A DNA stretch of 63,557 nucleotides from Streptomyces tardus (GTDB lineage Bacteria > Actinomycetota > Actinomycetes > Streptomycetales > Streptomycetaceae), in the NCBI RefSeq assembly GCF_018101125.2, contig NZ_JAELVF020000001.1, positions 2,482,518-2,546,074 on the forward strand. Reading direction: 5' to 3'. Both the position numbers and the translations under genes were made by a program. This document shows positions 44,239 through 52,914 of this stretch, piece after piece (the first letter of the stretch is position 1; each line of letters begins with the position of its first letter). The notes beneath the pieces were generated by a model. That model had not been told where the DNA came from and searched no databases. It was given only the letters and a program-made list of their open reading frames with translations.

Positions 44239-44281
44239 CGGGCCGTCTTGTCGCACACCGGGTACGGCGCCCCTCGTCCGG
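44239..44281 (-). ncRNA. Guanidine-III riboswitch (mini ykkC-III type)
   Basis: Read on the minus strand, the 43-nt element begins CCGGACGAGG, continues GCGCCGTACCCGG, and ends GACAAGACGGC. These three blocks in this order are the conserved pseudoknotted core of guanidine-III aptamers. It ends 2 nt before the gdx ribosome site (44232-44236), so guanidine binding can control translation by freeing or hiding GGAGG. The sequence match is direct; the switching direction (ON) is from family knowledge. Confidence 0.92.
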
Positions 44282-44340
44282 AAGCCACCGTCGCGGGGCT
44301 CCCCGCCACGTTCTCACACCAGCCGCCGGGCCGGGGATCG

Positions 44341-44358
44341 CCGCCCGTGCACGGGCGG
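44341..44358. terminator. 18-bp palindrome downstream of the kinase gene
   Basis: CCGCCCGTG followed by CACGGGCGG, a perfect palindrome without a loop, about 50 bp past the kinase stop and before the riboswitch. It probably ends kinase transcription. Confidence 0.45.
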
Positions 44359-44410
44359 ATGCGGTGGTCGGGGGCGTCCGCCGGTCTGCGGTCCGGCGTT
44401 CGTGGGGCGG

Positions 44411-46479
44411 TCAGCCGCGGTTGTAGGCCTGCCCGTCGGGGAAGCTGGTCCAGCGGGTGAGCTGGCTGCCGTCGTGCATGTAGGACTCACTCGCCCTGTC
44501 CGTGCAGTTGGTGGCCGCCTGCTCGCCCTTCTCGATCACCTTGAGCGGTCCGACGACCAGCCGTTTGCCGCCCTCGCTCATCTGCGTGAGGTTTCCGGCC
44601 CGTACGCATCGTCGGGGGCCCGTGTTGTCGGTCGTGATCACGGCGCGCTGGCCCTTGGACGCGGACCGGATCTCGATGATGTGGGGGAACGGGCCGAAGT
44701 GCGTGAAGCGCGTCCAGGTGCCGACGAAGCTCCCCGGCACTCCACCGCCGGGGTTCGGCGGCTTGTCCGCCCCTCCGCCCGCGCCGCCACCGTTGCCGGA
44801 GCCACCGGAGCCACCGGATCCACCTCCTCCGCCGGAGGCCGAACTCCCTTCGCCCGTACCGCCGTTGCCGGAGTCAGCCCCGTCGCCGCCCTTGCCGTCG
44901 GCGCCGTCCTTGCCGTCCTTGCCGTCCTTCGCGTCCTTGTCCTTCGCGTCGTCCTTGTCGTCGTCCTTGTCCTTGTCCTTGTCGCTCTTGCCCTTGTCCT
45001 TGTCGTCCTCGGAACCCTCGGTGTCGCCGTTCTCTCCGGGGTCGGAGGGGTCCGAGGGACCGGAGGGTGCGGCCCGGCCGTCCCGTCCGGTGTCGCCGTC
45101 CCGGAAGTGACCGAAGTACGCGGTGCTGCCTCCGATGGCCAGAACGAGGACGACGGCCGTGGCGATCAGCGCCCCGCGTCGTCGTGAGGAACCTCGGCGG
45201 TCGTCCGGCTCGTCCGTTGCGCCGGCTTCCTCGCCCCCCTCGCCCCCGTCGCCCTCGCCACCGCTTCCGGCGGGTCTGCCTCCGGCTGTCACCCCATCGG
45301 GCTGCTCGTCCTCGGGCTCGGCGTTGACGCTTCCGCCCTCGCGCCCGCCGTTCTCCGTGGCGCCCGCGGCTGCCCCCGTCGAGGCGCCGCCCCCGGGCCC
45401 GGCACCCGTACCGCCGTCGACCGAGCCCTTCGAGCCGTTCGTCGCCTCCGGGCCGTCGTCCGGGCCGTCGTCCGGGACCGCCTCCGGGTTCGCTTCCGCC
45501 TGCGCCGGGGCGGTGCCCGCGCGCTTGTCCCGGGTGCGGATCGGCGCGTTGATCGCCAGCAACTCCGTTGCCCGTTGCGCGAGTTCGCCGACCAATTCGG
45601 GCGGCAGCCACAACTGGCCGTCCTCGCCCCACTCCTGTTCCGCGCACTGTGCCAACAGGGCGGCGACCGTGGGGCGTTGGTCGGGGTCCTTGGCGGTGCA
45701 CCGGGTGATCAGGTCACGCAACGCCTCGTCGTCGACGCCGTCCAGATCCGGCGGTTGTTCGACGATGCGGTACATGACGGCGTGCTGGTTGGTGGCGCCC
45801 CTGCCGAAGGGGAGGTTGCCGGTGTTGGCGTAGGCGAGGACGCAGCCGAGGACGAAGACGTCGGCGGGCGGCCCGACGGATGCGCCGAGCACCTGCTCGG
45901 GGGCCATGAAGCCCGGCGAGCCGATGACCATGCCGGTGCTGGTGAGCATGGATTCGGCGGAGGGCTGGACGGCGCGGGCGATGCCGAAGTCGATGACGCG
46001 CGGGCCCTCGACGGTCAGCATTACGTTGGACGGCTTGAGGTCGCGGTGGATGATCCCGGCGTCGTGGATGCCGCGAAGGGCTTTGAGGAGGCCTTCGGCC
46101 AGGGCGCGTGGACGGATTCGGTGGGCAGGGCGCCGTGTTCGCGGATGACCGCTTCGAGCGAGGGCCCGGGAACGTAGGTGGTGGCGATCCAGGGCGGGTC
46201 GGCGTCGGCGTCGGAACCGAGCACATCGGCGGTGTGTTCGCCGCCGACCTGCTGCGCCGCGCGGATCTCGCGACGGAAGCGGTCGCGGAACTCCCCGACG
46301 GCCGCGTGCTCCTCGTGGACGACCTTGACCGCGGCCAACCGCCCTTCGCCGGAGCGCGCGAGGTAGACGCGTCCCATGCCGCCGGCGCCGATGCGTCCGA
46401 GCAGGGTGTACGGGCCGACGGTGTTCGGATCGTGTGCTGCCAGCGCCTGCACACCCCGGTTCGTACGAGCCATCGACAT
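44411..46479 (-). pseudogene. PASTA-less Ser/Thr protein kinase, frameshifted in the catalytic domain
   Basis: PknB-type kinase. Start ATG 46479, then the glycine loop IGAGGMGRVYLA, AAVKVV (Lys) and TTYVPGPSLEAVI. After LPTESV near 46110 the homology shifts frame and continues RALAEGLLKALRGIHDAGIIHRDLKPSN, VIDFGIAR, FMAPEQVLG. One base added (or two removed) at about 46106-46112 would restore one frame of about 690 codons. Downstream come a Gly/Glu-rich linker, one membrane helix (RRRGALIATAVVLVLAIGG), a Lys/Asp repeat stretch and an extracellular C-terminal domain ending QAYNRG. Either a sequencing error or true inactivation; the rest of the gene is undamaged, which favours error. Confidence 0.8.
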
Positions 46480-46615
46480 ACCGCTGATCCCCTGTTTCCT
46501 CGTCGTGCGCCCGGTCACGGCGCCAGTCGTGAGATGCCTCAGAATAGGGGTGGTGGCCGACGGCCCAGTAGGTGTCTTGTACGGGCCCTGCAACAGTTCG
46601 ACGGATGGAACTCCC

Positions 46616-47305
46616 TTGCGACAGAAGCGAGTTGACTCCGGCGGGCGGCTGGATCTGATCGCCGTGCCGCCCGGCCGGGTCTTGCTCGCCGACCGGCGGA
46701 CGCAGCGCACCTGGAGCGTGGACCTGGCCCCGTACGCGCTCGCGGTCCACCCGCTCACCCAGGACGACTACGCACGGCTCACCGGCGAGCGTCCGAGCGC
46801 CTCCGCGGGCGGTCGCCTGCCGGTCGAGAGCGTCTCCTGGTGGGACGCGGTGCGCTGCTGCAACGCCCTGTCGGAGGAGCAACGTCTCACCCCCGCCTAC
46901 CGGTTGGACCCGGAGGCCGAGCAGGCCGACTGGGACGCGGACGCCGACGGATACCGGCTGCCCACCGAGGCCGAGTGGGAGCACGCCTGCCGTGCCGGTA
47001 CGGACGCCGCCCGCTACGGCGAGCTCGACGAGATCGCCTGGTACCGCGGCAACTCCGGCGAGCGCCCGCACGAGGTCGGCGGTCGGCGCCCCAACGCCTT
47101 CGGTCTCCACGACATGCTCGGCAACGTCTGGGAGTGGTGCTGGGACCTTTACGACCCGGAGGTCTACGGCACCTACCGCGTGCTGCGCGGCGGCGGCTGG
47201 TTCGACGAGCATTGGAGCTGCCGCGCCTCGGTGCGCAGGCGCAGCCACCCGACGCTCCGGCTGGAGGACGTCGGCTTCCGCCCGGCCCGCAACCTGCCCG
47301 CCTGA
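46616..47305 (+). CDS. SUMF1/formylglycine-generating-enzyme-like protein
   Basis: About 229-aa FGE-sulfatase-domain protein. Family motifs: LPVESVSWWDAVRCCNALS, GYRLPTEAEWEHACRAGT, HDMLGNVWEWCWDLYDP and RVLRGGGWFDEHWSCRASVRRRSHP. The enzyme family oxidises a Cys to formylglycine in sulfatases, but many bacterial members, such as EgtB-type sulfoxide synthases, have other roles, and no sulfatase gene is near. The start is uncertain: TTG 46616 gives the usual family N-terminus; GTG 46550 is in frame and possible. It is divergent from the kinase, sharing its promoter region. Confidence 0.82.
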   Translation: MRQKRVDSGGRLDLIAVPPGRVLLADRRTQRTWSVDLAPYALAVHPLTQDDYARLTGERPSASAGGRLPVESVSWWDAVRCCNALSEEQRLTPAYRLDPEAEQADWDADADGYRLPTEAEWEHACRAGTDAARYGELDEIAWYRGNSGERPHEVGGRRPNAFGLHDMLGNVWEWCWDLYDPEVYGTYRVLRGGGWFDEHWSCRASVRRRSHPTLRLEDVGFRPARNLPA

Positions 47306-47470
47306 CTCTCCGTCCCGCCCGTACGTACGCCGCACCCGCCGCCGGGCCGCCGTCCGGCCGGTTCCGTCGCCGCGCGGGTCGTCCGCGGCGTGGTTACCGT
47401 GGACGGGCGCCCGCCGGGCGGCCCGGTGAACGACGGACGCCCGATGTGGGCGGCATACGGACGTCCGCGG

Positions 47471-47500
47471 TACGCAGGCGAACGCAGGCGAACGCAGGCG
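47471..47500. repeat. 10-bp tandem repeat, three copies
   Basis: ACGCAGGCGA/T units head to tail about 150 bp before egtA. Confidence 0.75.
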
Positions 47501-47517
47501 TACGGCGGCGGTATGTC

Positions 47518-47535
47518 GCGAAACCGACGTTTCGC
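47518..47535. promoter_or_regulatory. Inverted repeat upstream of the egt operon
   Basis: GCGAAAC (47518-47524) and GTTTCGC (47529-47535) are perfect reverse complements with a CGAC spacer, 108 bp before the egtA ATG. A repressor site or a leader hairpin. Confidence 0.5.
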
Positions 47536-47642
47536 TTGCCGAGCGGTACGGGCAGGCAGATCTCTGTGCCGTACATCGACGCGAACGCCGTGCGTCGTAC
47601 CGTGCCGCACGCCTGACCGCCCCCCTCTGCGAGGAGCCGGAT

Positions 47643-49067
47643 ATGGACGCCGCGTTGTCAGGAACAGCCGGAACAGCAGGGCCCATCGGTGCGGACACGG
47701 TGCTGTCCGAACCCGAGGCCGAGCAGTACATCAACGGAATCTGCTTCAAGACCGGCCCGCCGACCCGGGTGGGGGTCGAGCTGGAGTGGCTGGTGCGCGA
47801 CCGTGCGAACCCGTCGTCGGTGGTGCCCTCCGAGCGAATCACTCCGGTGCTGGCGCCTCTGTACGCCGCCGACGGGCTCCCCGGCGGCAGCAGGCTCACC
47901 AGGGAGCCGGGCGGGCAGCTGGAGCTGAGCAGCGCACCCGGTGAGTCGCTGGGCGACTGCCTGAACCGCACCGCCGCCGATCTCGAACTGCTCCGCGCGG
48001 CCCTGGCTCGTGGCGGAGCCCTGCTGCACGGCCGGGGCCTCGACCCGTACCGCACCCCGCCGAGGGTGCTGGACAGCCCCCGTTACCGCGCCATGGAGGC
48101 GCACTTCGACCGCGGCGGCCCGTGGGGGCGGGTGATGATGCGGGCCACCGCCGCCCTCCAGATCAGCCTCGACGCGGGCGACGACACCGAGGGGCCGGCC
48201 GGCTACCGGCAGCGCTGGCTGCTCGCCCACCGCCTCGGCCCCGTCCTGGTCGCCGCCTTCGCCAACTCGCCGGTGTGGCGCGGCCGTCCGACCGGGTGGG
48301 CATCCACGCGGCAGAGCATCTGGGCGCGAATGGACCCGCCCCGCACCCGCCCCGCGCACAGCTCCACGATCGACCGTTCCTCCGCCGAGCAGGCCCCCGC
48401 CGACCGTTCCCCGGCCGGCCGGGCGGCTGCGGGGGCGAGCCCCGATCCCGCGGGCGCCACCCGTCCGCCCGCCCCGCGGCCGGACCTCGCCCACTCCTCC
48501 GCCTGTCCGCGCGAGCAGTGGACCCGTTACGCGCTGGACGCCTCCCTGCTCTGCCTGCGCGGCGGGCCGGAGGACGGCGGTGGCGCGGACTGGTCGGCGC
48601 CACCGCGGCTCACCTTCCGCGACTGGCTGCGCGGGCGGGGCCGGATCAGGCCGCCCACCCGCGCGGACCTCGACTACCACCTCGGCACCCTCTTCCCGCC
48701 GGTCCGGCCGCGCGGCTGGATGGAGCTGCGGATGATCGACGCCCAGTACGGCGACGGCTGGATCGCCGCGGCTGCGGTCACGGCCACACTGCTGGACGAT
48801 CCGTACGCGGCCCGCGTCGCCCACCGCGCACTGGAGGGGCTCGACTCGTCCGACCTGTGGCTGCGTGCCGCCCGACTCGGCCCCGCCGACCCCGAGTTGG
48901 GCCCTGCCGTACGGGCCTGCGTTGCCGCCGCCGAGCTGGCGCTGGCCCGCAGCGACCCCGGCGGTACGGCGCACCGGGCGGTGGCCGCGTTCGCCGAGCG
49001 CTACTCCGAGCGCGGCCGATGCCCCGCCGACGACTGCCTGGACCAGCTGACGGGAGCCCGCCGATGA
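47643..49067 (+). CDS. egtA: Glutamate-cysteine ligase EgtA
   Basis: 474-aa ligase that makes gamma-glutamylcysteine, the sulfur donor for ergothioneine in actinomycetes. Family stretches: VGVELEWLVRDR, GGQLELSSAPGES, RVMMRATAALQISLDAGDD, FANSPVWRGRPTGWASTRQSIW and the late RGWMELRMIDAQYGDGWIAAAA. A Pro/Ala-rich insertion of about 45 residues (about 240-285) interrupts the fold. ATG 47643 follows GAGGAG. Its stop overlaps the egtB start (ATGA). First gene of egtABCD. Confidence 0.92.
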   Translation: MDAALSGTAGTAGPIGADTVLSEPEAEQYINGICFKTGPPTRVGVELEWLVRDRANPSSVVPSERITPVLAPLYAADGLPGGSRLTREPGGQLELSSAPGESLGDCLNRTAADLELLRAALARGGALLHGRGLDPYRTPPRVLDSPRYRAMEAHFDRGGPWGRVMMRATAALQISLDAGDDTEGPAGYRQRWLLAHRLGPVLVAAFANSPVWRGRPTGWASTRQSIWARMDPPRTRPAHSSTIDRSSAEQAPADRSPAGRAAAGASPDPAGATRPPAPRPDLAHSSACPREQWTRYALDASLLCLRGGPEDGGGADWSAPPRLTFRDWLRGRGRIRPPTRADLDYHLGTLFPPVRPRGWMELRMIDAQYGDGWIAAAAVTATLLDDPYAARVAHRALEGLDSSDLWLRAARLGPADPELGPAVRACVAAAELALARSDPGGTAHRAVAAFAERYSERGRCPADDCLDQLTGARR

Positions 49068-49241
49068 CGCCCCACGACTCACCCGCCGAGACCGCGCCGC
49101 CGGCGGCGGACGTCGAACGCACACGTGACGCCGTACGGGCCTGCGTTGCCGCCGCCGAGCTGGCGCTGGCCCGCAGCGACCCCGGCGGTACGGCGCACCG
49201 GGCGGTGGCCGCGTTCGCCGAGCGCTACTCCGAGCGCGGCC
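48906..49241. repeat. 112-bp direct repeat of the egtA 3' end
   Basis: 48906-49017 inside egtA recurs exactly at 49130-49241 inside the egtB 5' region (offset 224 bp). The second copy is followed by inverted copies of 48882-48914 (at 49241-49273) and of 49006-49028 (at 49268-49290). Switch points lie in or beside CCGTACGG. Confidence 0.9.
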
Positions 49242-49640
49242 CGTACGGCAGGGCCCAACTCGGGGTCGGCGGGGCATCGGCCGCGCTCGGCCGTGCCCGC
49301 GACCGCACCCGGGGATCGCGCAGGAGCACCCGAAGCCCGCGCCGAAGTGCCCGACGCGCCGGAAGCGCCCGCCCGCTCCGCGGCGCAGACCGCCCCGCCC
49401 CGCGGCGCGGCGCCGGGCTCCGCCCCCGCCCCCGAGCCCGGACGACCGGACGCACCGGACGCACCCGGGGATCGCGCAGGAGCACCCGAAGCCCGCGCCG
49501 AAGTGCCCGACGCGCCGGAAGCGCCCGCCCGCTCCGCGGCGCAGACCGCCCCGCCCCGCGGCGCGGCGCCGGGCTCCGCCCCCGCCGAGACCGCGCCGCC
49601 GGCGGCGGACGTCGAACGCACACGTGACGCCGTACGGGCC
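49082..49640. repeat. Duplicated egtB 5' segment with nested 156-bp tandem repeat
   Basis: 49082-49141 recurs at 49581-49640 (60 bp, offset 499). Inside, 49305-49430 recurs at 49461-49586 (126 bp, 156-bp period, 52 codons, in frame with the egtB body). Collapsing the 499-bp offset rejoins ATG 49064 to the egtB body in frame (502 codons with stop), so the intervening DNA looks inserted or misassembled. Confidence 0.9.
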
Positions 49641-51068
49641 GCGCTCGGCCGTGCCCGCGACCGCACCCGGGCGCTCACCGACTGCCTGGACGACGAGCAA
49701 CTCACGGCGCAGCACTCGCCGTTGATGTCACCGCTGGTCTGGGACCTCGCGCACATCGGCAACCAGGAGGAGATCTGGCTCGTCCGCGCGGCCGGTGACC
49801 GGCCCGCGCTGCGTCCCGAACTCGACGCGGTCTACGACGCGTTCCGCACCCCTCGGGCGGATCGCCCCGCACTGGCGATGCTGTCGCCGGACGAGGCCCG
49901 TGCCTTCGTGGACGAGGTCCGACGGCTCTCGCTCGGGATCCTGGCGGACCTTCCGCTGGACGACGAGGACACGCTGACCGCACACGGTTTCCTGCACGCG
50001 ATGGTCGCCCAGCACGAGCAGCAGCACGACGAGACCATGCTCGCCACCCACCAACTGCGGCGCGGTGAACCGGTACTTCACGCACCGCCCCCGCCCGGCG
50101 AGGGCAGCGACGAACCGCTGCCGGCCGAAGTCCTCGTCCTTGGCGGGCCGTTCACCATGGGCACCGACGCCGACCCCTGGGCGCTGGACAACGAACGCCC
50201 GGCTCACCTGGTCGAGTTGGGGCCCTACTGGCTGGACACCGCCCCGGTGACCTGCGGTGCGTACCAGGAGTTCGTCGACGCGGGCGGCTACGACGATCCG
50301 CGCTGGTGGCAGCCGGAGGGCTGGGCGTACGTGCACCGGGCCGGGCTGCGGGGCCCGCTCTTCTGGCGCGTCGAGGAGGGGCGCACGCTGCGCCGCAGCT
50401 TCGGCCGGCTGGAGCCGGTGGCGCAGGCGGAGCCGGTGCTCCACGTCTGCTGGTACGAGGCGGACGCGTACGCCCGGTGGGCCGGCCGGCGGCTGCCGAC
50501 GGAGGCGGAGTGGGAGAAGGCCGCCCGCCACGATCCGGCCTCGGGTCGTTCGCGCCGCCATCCCTGGGGCGACGAGCCGCCGCGGGAGCGGCACGCCAAC
50601 CTCAACCAGCGCCATCTGCGACCGGCCCCGGCGGGCGCCTACCCGGCGGGTGCGGCGCCCACCGGAGCACGGCAGCTGCTGGGCGACGTGTGGGAGTGGA
50701 CGTCCTCGGACTTCACCGCCTACCCGGGCTTCAGGGCCCACCCCTACGCCGAGTACTCCGAGGTCTTCTTCCCCTCCACCGGACCCGATCCGGGCCGCAG
50801 CGACGGCGTCGGTCGCTACAAGGTGCTGCGAGGCGGCTCCTTCGGTACGGACGAGGTGGCCTGCCGCGCCACCTTCCGCAACTGGGACCTGCCGATTCGT
50901 CGCCAGATCTTCGCCGGATTCCGCACCGCCCGCGACCCCGTCCCTGCCCGCGACCCCGTCCCTGCCCGCGACCCTCGCGCCGACCCCGATCCCCGCCGCG
51001 ACCCCGATCCCCGTTCCCGTCCCGATCCCCGCGGCGGCAGCGCGGCCGACGAGCGGACCGAGAGCTGA
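49125..51068 (+). CDS. egtB: Ergothioneine sulfoxide synthase EgtB (5' end rearranged)
   Basis: Nonheme-iron enzyme joining gamma-glutamylcysteine and hercynine with oxygen to form the sulfoxide. The body is intact from about 49640: an N-terminal DinB-like domain (LTDCLDDEQLTAQHSPLMSPLVWDLAHIGNQEE, HxxxE-type His in VAQHEQQHDETML) and a C-terminal FGE-like domain (GPFTMGTDADPWALDNE, LPTEAEWEKAARHD, LGDVWEWTSSDF, VLRGGSFGTD). The true start is ATG 49064, coupled to egtA as ATGA, but the mosaic at 49082-49640 breaks that frame; the coordinates given are the open frame that contains the body. The C-terminus has a short Arg-Asp-Pro repeat tail. Confidence 0.85.
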   Translation: MTPYGPALPPPSWRWPAATPAVRRTGRWPRSPSATPSAARTAGPNSGSAGHRPRSAVPATAPGDRAGAPEARAEVPDAPEAPARSAAQTAPPRGAAPGSAPAPEPGRPDAPDAPGDRAGAPEARAEVPDAPEAPARSAAQTAPPRGAAPGSAPAETAPPAADVERTRDAVRAALGRARDRTRALTDCLDDEQLTAQHSPLMSPLVWDLAHIGNQEEIWLVRAAGDRPALRPELDAVYDAFRTPRADRPALAMLSPDEARAFVDEVRRLSLGILADLPLDDEDTLTAHGFLHAMVAQHEQQHDETMLATHQLRRGEPVLHAPPPPGEGSDEPLPAEVLVLGGPFTMGTDADPWALDNERPAHLVELGPYWLDTAPVTCGAYQEFVDAGGYDDPRWWQPEGWAYVHRAGLRGPLFWRVEEGRTLRRSFGRLEPVAQAEPVLHVCWYEADAYARWAGRRLPTEAEWEKAARHDPASGRSRRHPWGDEPPRERHANLNQRHLRPAPAGAYPAGAAPTGARQLLGDVWEWTSSDFTAYPGFRAHPYAEYSEVFFPSTGPDPGRSDGVGRYKVLRGGSFGTDEVACRATFRNWDLPIRRQIFAGFRTARDPVPARDPVPARDPRADPDPRRDPDPRSRPDPRGGSAADERTES

Positions 51069-51928
51069 TGTGTCGTCATTTCGCGTATCTGGGCCGCGAG
51101 TTGCCGCTGACCGAGCTGATCCACCCGCCGCAGGGCCTGTACGAGCAGTCCTGGGCGCCGCGGCAGCAGCGGTACGGCACCGTGAACGCCGACGGCTTCG
51201 GCCTCGGCTGGTACCCGCCCCCACCCCCGCCCGGAACAACCGCGACCACGTGGTCCGACGCCGCGCCGCCGGACCATCGCCCGAACGCTGCCGCTCCGCC
51301 GCCCGCCCGCTACCGCCGAGCGGTGCCCATCTGGGCCGACCAGAACCTCCCGGACCTGGCCCGCACGGTGCGTTCGCGCTGCGTGCTGGGCGCGGTGCGG
51401 GACGCCACGCCCGGCACCAGTCAGGACGAGTCCGCCGCCGCGCCGTACCGGTGCGGGCCCTGGCTCTTCAGCCACAACGGCGCGGTTCCCAGCTGGCAGC
51501 GGCTGCCGGACGAGCTCCGACTCCCGCTCTCCGCCGAGGAGTTGCTCTGGATGGAGGCGCGGTGCGACAGCGCGCTCCTCTGGCTGCTGATCCACCGCCG
51601 GCTGCTGACGGGAGAGCCGGCCGCCGAGGTGCTGGCCGAGCTGGTGCCCCGTATTGCCGCGCTGCGGCCCGGCGTACGTCTCAACATCCTGCTCACCGAC
51701 GGCGCGCGGCTCACCGCTGTGCGCCACGGAGACACCCTCTGGTGCCGCTCCGACGCGGACGGGGTGGTGCTCGCCTCCGAACCGGACGCGAGCGCGGGCT
51801 GGCGCGAGGTACCGGACCACACGCTCGTGACCGTCGCCCACGACGAGCCGGTGCGGTTCCGCCCCCTCGCCCCCGCCGCCGTGCCGCCCGCCCAGGCAGC
51901 TGCCACCGAGAGGACCGCCACGCCATGA
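51068..51928 (+). CDS. egtC: Gamma-glutamyl-hercynylcysteine sulfoxide hydrolase EgtC
   Basis: 286-aa class II glutamine-amidotransferase-like hydrolase that removes the glutamate from the EgtB product. After Met removal the N-terminal nucleophile is Cys2 (MCRHFAYLGRELPLTEL); VNADGFGLGWYP and PWLFSHNGAVPSW are the family strands. A Pro/Ala-rich insertion lies near residues 55-80. ATG 51068 overlaps the egtB stop (TGATG) and its own stop overlaps egtD (ATGA). Third gene of the operon. Confidence 0.93.
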   Translation: MCRHFAYLGRELPLTELIHPPQGLYEQSWAPRQQRYGTVNADGFGLGWYPPPPPPGTTATTWSDAAPPDHRPNAAAPPPARYRRAVPIWADQNLPDLARTVRSRCVLGAVRDATPGTSQDESAAAPYRCGPWLFSHNGAVPSWQRLPDELRLPLSAEELLWMEARCDSALLWLLIHRRLLTGEPAAEVLAELVPRIAALRPGVRLNILLTDGARLTAVRHGDTLWCRSDADGVVLASEPDASAGWREVPDHTLVTVAHDEPVRFRPLAPAAVPPAQAAATERTATP

Positions 51929-52914
51929 ATGCATCGAACACCGCACAGCCGCGCTTCTCGCTCAGCCACCGACTGCCCCCGGGCCACCTCGCGGACGCGC
52001 TGCGGGCGGACGCGCTCAAGGGGCTCACCTCTGTTCCGAAGACGCTGCCACCCAAGTGGTTCTACGACGCGCGGGGCAGCGAGCTGTTCGAGCGGATCAC
52101 CGAGCTGCCGGAGTACTACCCGACCAGGGCCGAACAGCGCCTGCTCCAGCGGTGCGCCGGCGAGGTCGCCCAACTGGCCCCGCACACCGCGACGTTGGTG
52201 GAGCTGGGCTCGGGTTCCTCACGCAAGACGCGGCTGCTGCTGGACGCACTGCTGGCGCACGGCGCACTCGCCCGGTACGCGCCGCTGGACGTCAGCCCGG
52301 ACGCGCTGGCCGAGGCCGGGCAGGCACTGTGCCGCGACTACCCCTCGCTGGAGGTCTCCGCCGTCGTCACCGACTACGAGGCCGATCTGACGCCGCCGGG
52401 CAGCGGCCCGTACCTGGTCGCCTTCCTCGGCGGCACCCTGGGCAACCTCGACGTCGCCGAGCGCCGTGCCTTCTGCGCCTCGCTGCGCCGACTGCTGACC
52501 CCCGGACGCGATGCCCTCCTCCTGGGCGTCGACCTCGTCAAGGACCCGGACGTTCTGGTGCGGGCCTACGACGACAGCCGGGGTGTGACGGCCGAGTTCA
52601 ACAAGAACGTGTTGCACGTCCTCAACCGGGAGCTCGGCGCGGACTTCGACCCGGACGCCTTCGACCACCGTGCGCGGTGGAACGCGGAGCGGTCCCGGGT
52701 GGAGATGTGGCTGCGTTCGCGCGTCGCGCAACGGGTCGTGCTGACCGATCCGCCGCTGCGTGCGGAGTTCGAACGCGGTGAGGGGATGCGGACCGAGATC
52801 TCGGTGAAATTCAGCCGGGAGGGGCTGACCGGTGAGCTGGCCGCGGCCGGCTTCGAGGTGCGGCAGTGGTGGCAGGGCGACGGCTTCGGCCTGCTGCTCG
52901 CCGACCCGTTCTGA
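51925..52914 (+). CDS. egtD: L-histidine N-alpha-methyltransferase EgtD
   Basis: 329-aa SAM-dependent methyltransferase converting histidine to hercynine, the committed step of ergothioneine synthesis. Motifs: KWFYDARGSELFERITELPEYYPTRAE, the SAM site LVELGSGSSRKTRLLLDAL, VAFLGGTLGNLD, and EFNKNVLHVLNRELGADFD. ATG 51925 overlaps the egtC stop. There is no egtE (C-S lyase) downstream, so the last step must be encoded elsewhere, as is usual. Confidence 0.95.
   Translation: MNASNTAQPRFSLSHRLPPGHLADALRADALKGLTSVPKTLPPKWFYDARGSELFERITELPEYYPTRAEQRLLQRCAGEVAQLAPHTATLVELGSGSSRKTRLLLDALLAHGALARYAPLDVSPDALAEAGQALCRDYPSLEVSAVVTDYEADLTPPGSGPYLVAFLGGTLGNLDVAERRAFCASLRRLLTPGRDALLLGVDLVKDPDVLVRAYDDSRGVTAEFNKNVLHVLNRELGADFDPDAFDHRARWNAERSRVEMWLRSRVAQRVVLTDPPLRAEFERGEGMRTEISVKFSREGLTGELAAAGFEVRQWWQGDGFGLLLADPF

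Larger units (their letters stand above)
47306..47642. other. Upstream region of egtA, 337 bp
   Basis: No gene seen. Contains a tandem ACGCAGGCGA repeat (47471-47500), an 18-bp inverted repeat (47518-47535) and the GAGGAG site of egtA. Confidence 0.45.

Noticed and set aside
46100..46115. Programmed ribosomal frameshift in the kinase
   Set aside because: No slippery heptamer or stimulatory hairpin was seen, and a second gene shows the same kind of break, so sequence error or mutation is simpler.
44411..48055. Single minus-strand open frame of 1214 codons extending the kinase to 48055
   Set aside because: Upstream of the kinase it runs antisense to the SUMF1-like and egtA genes and has no recognisable domain; only the kinase part is real.
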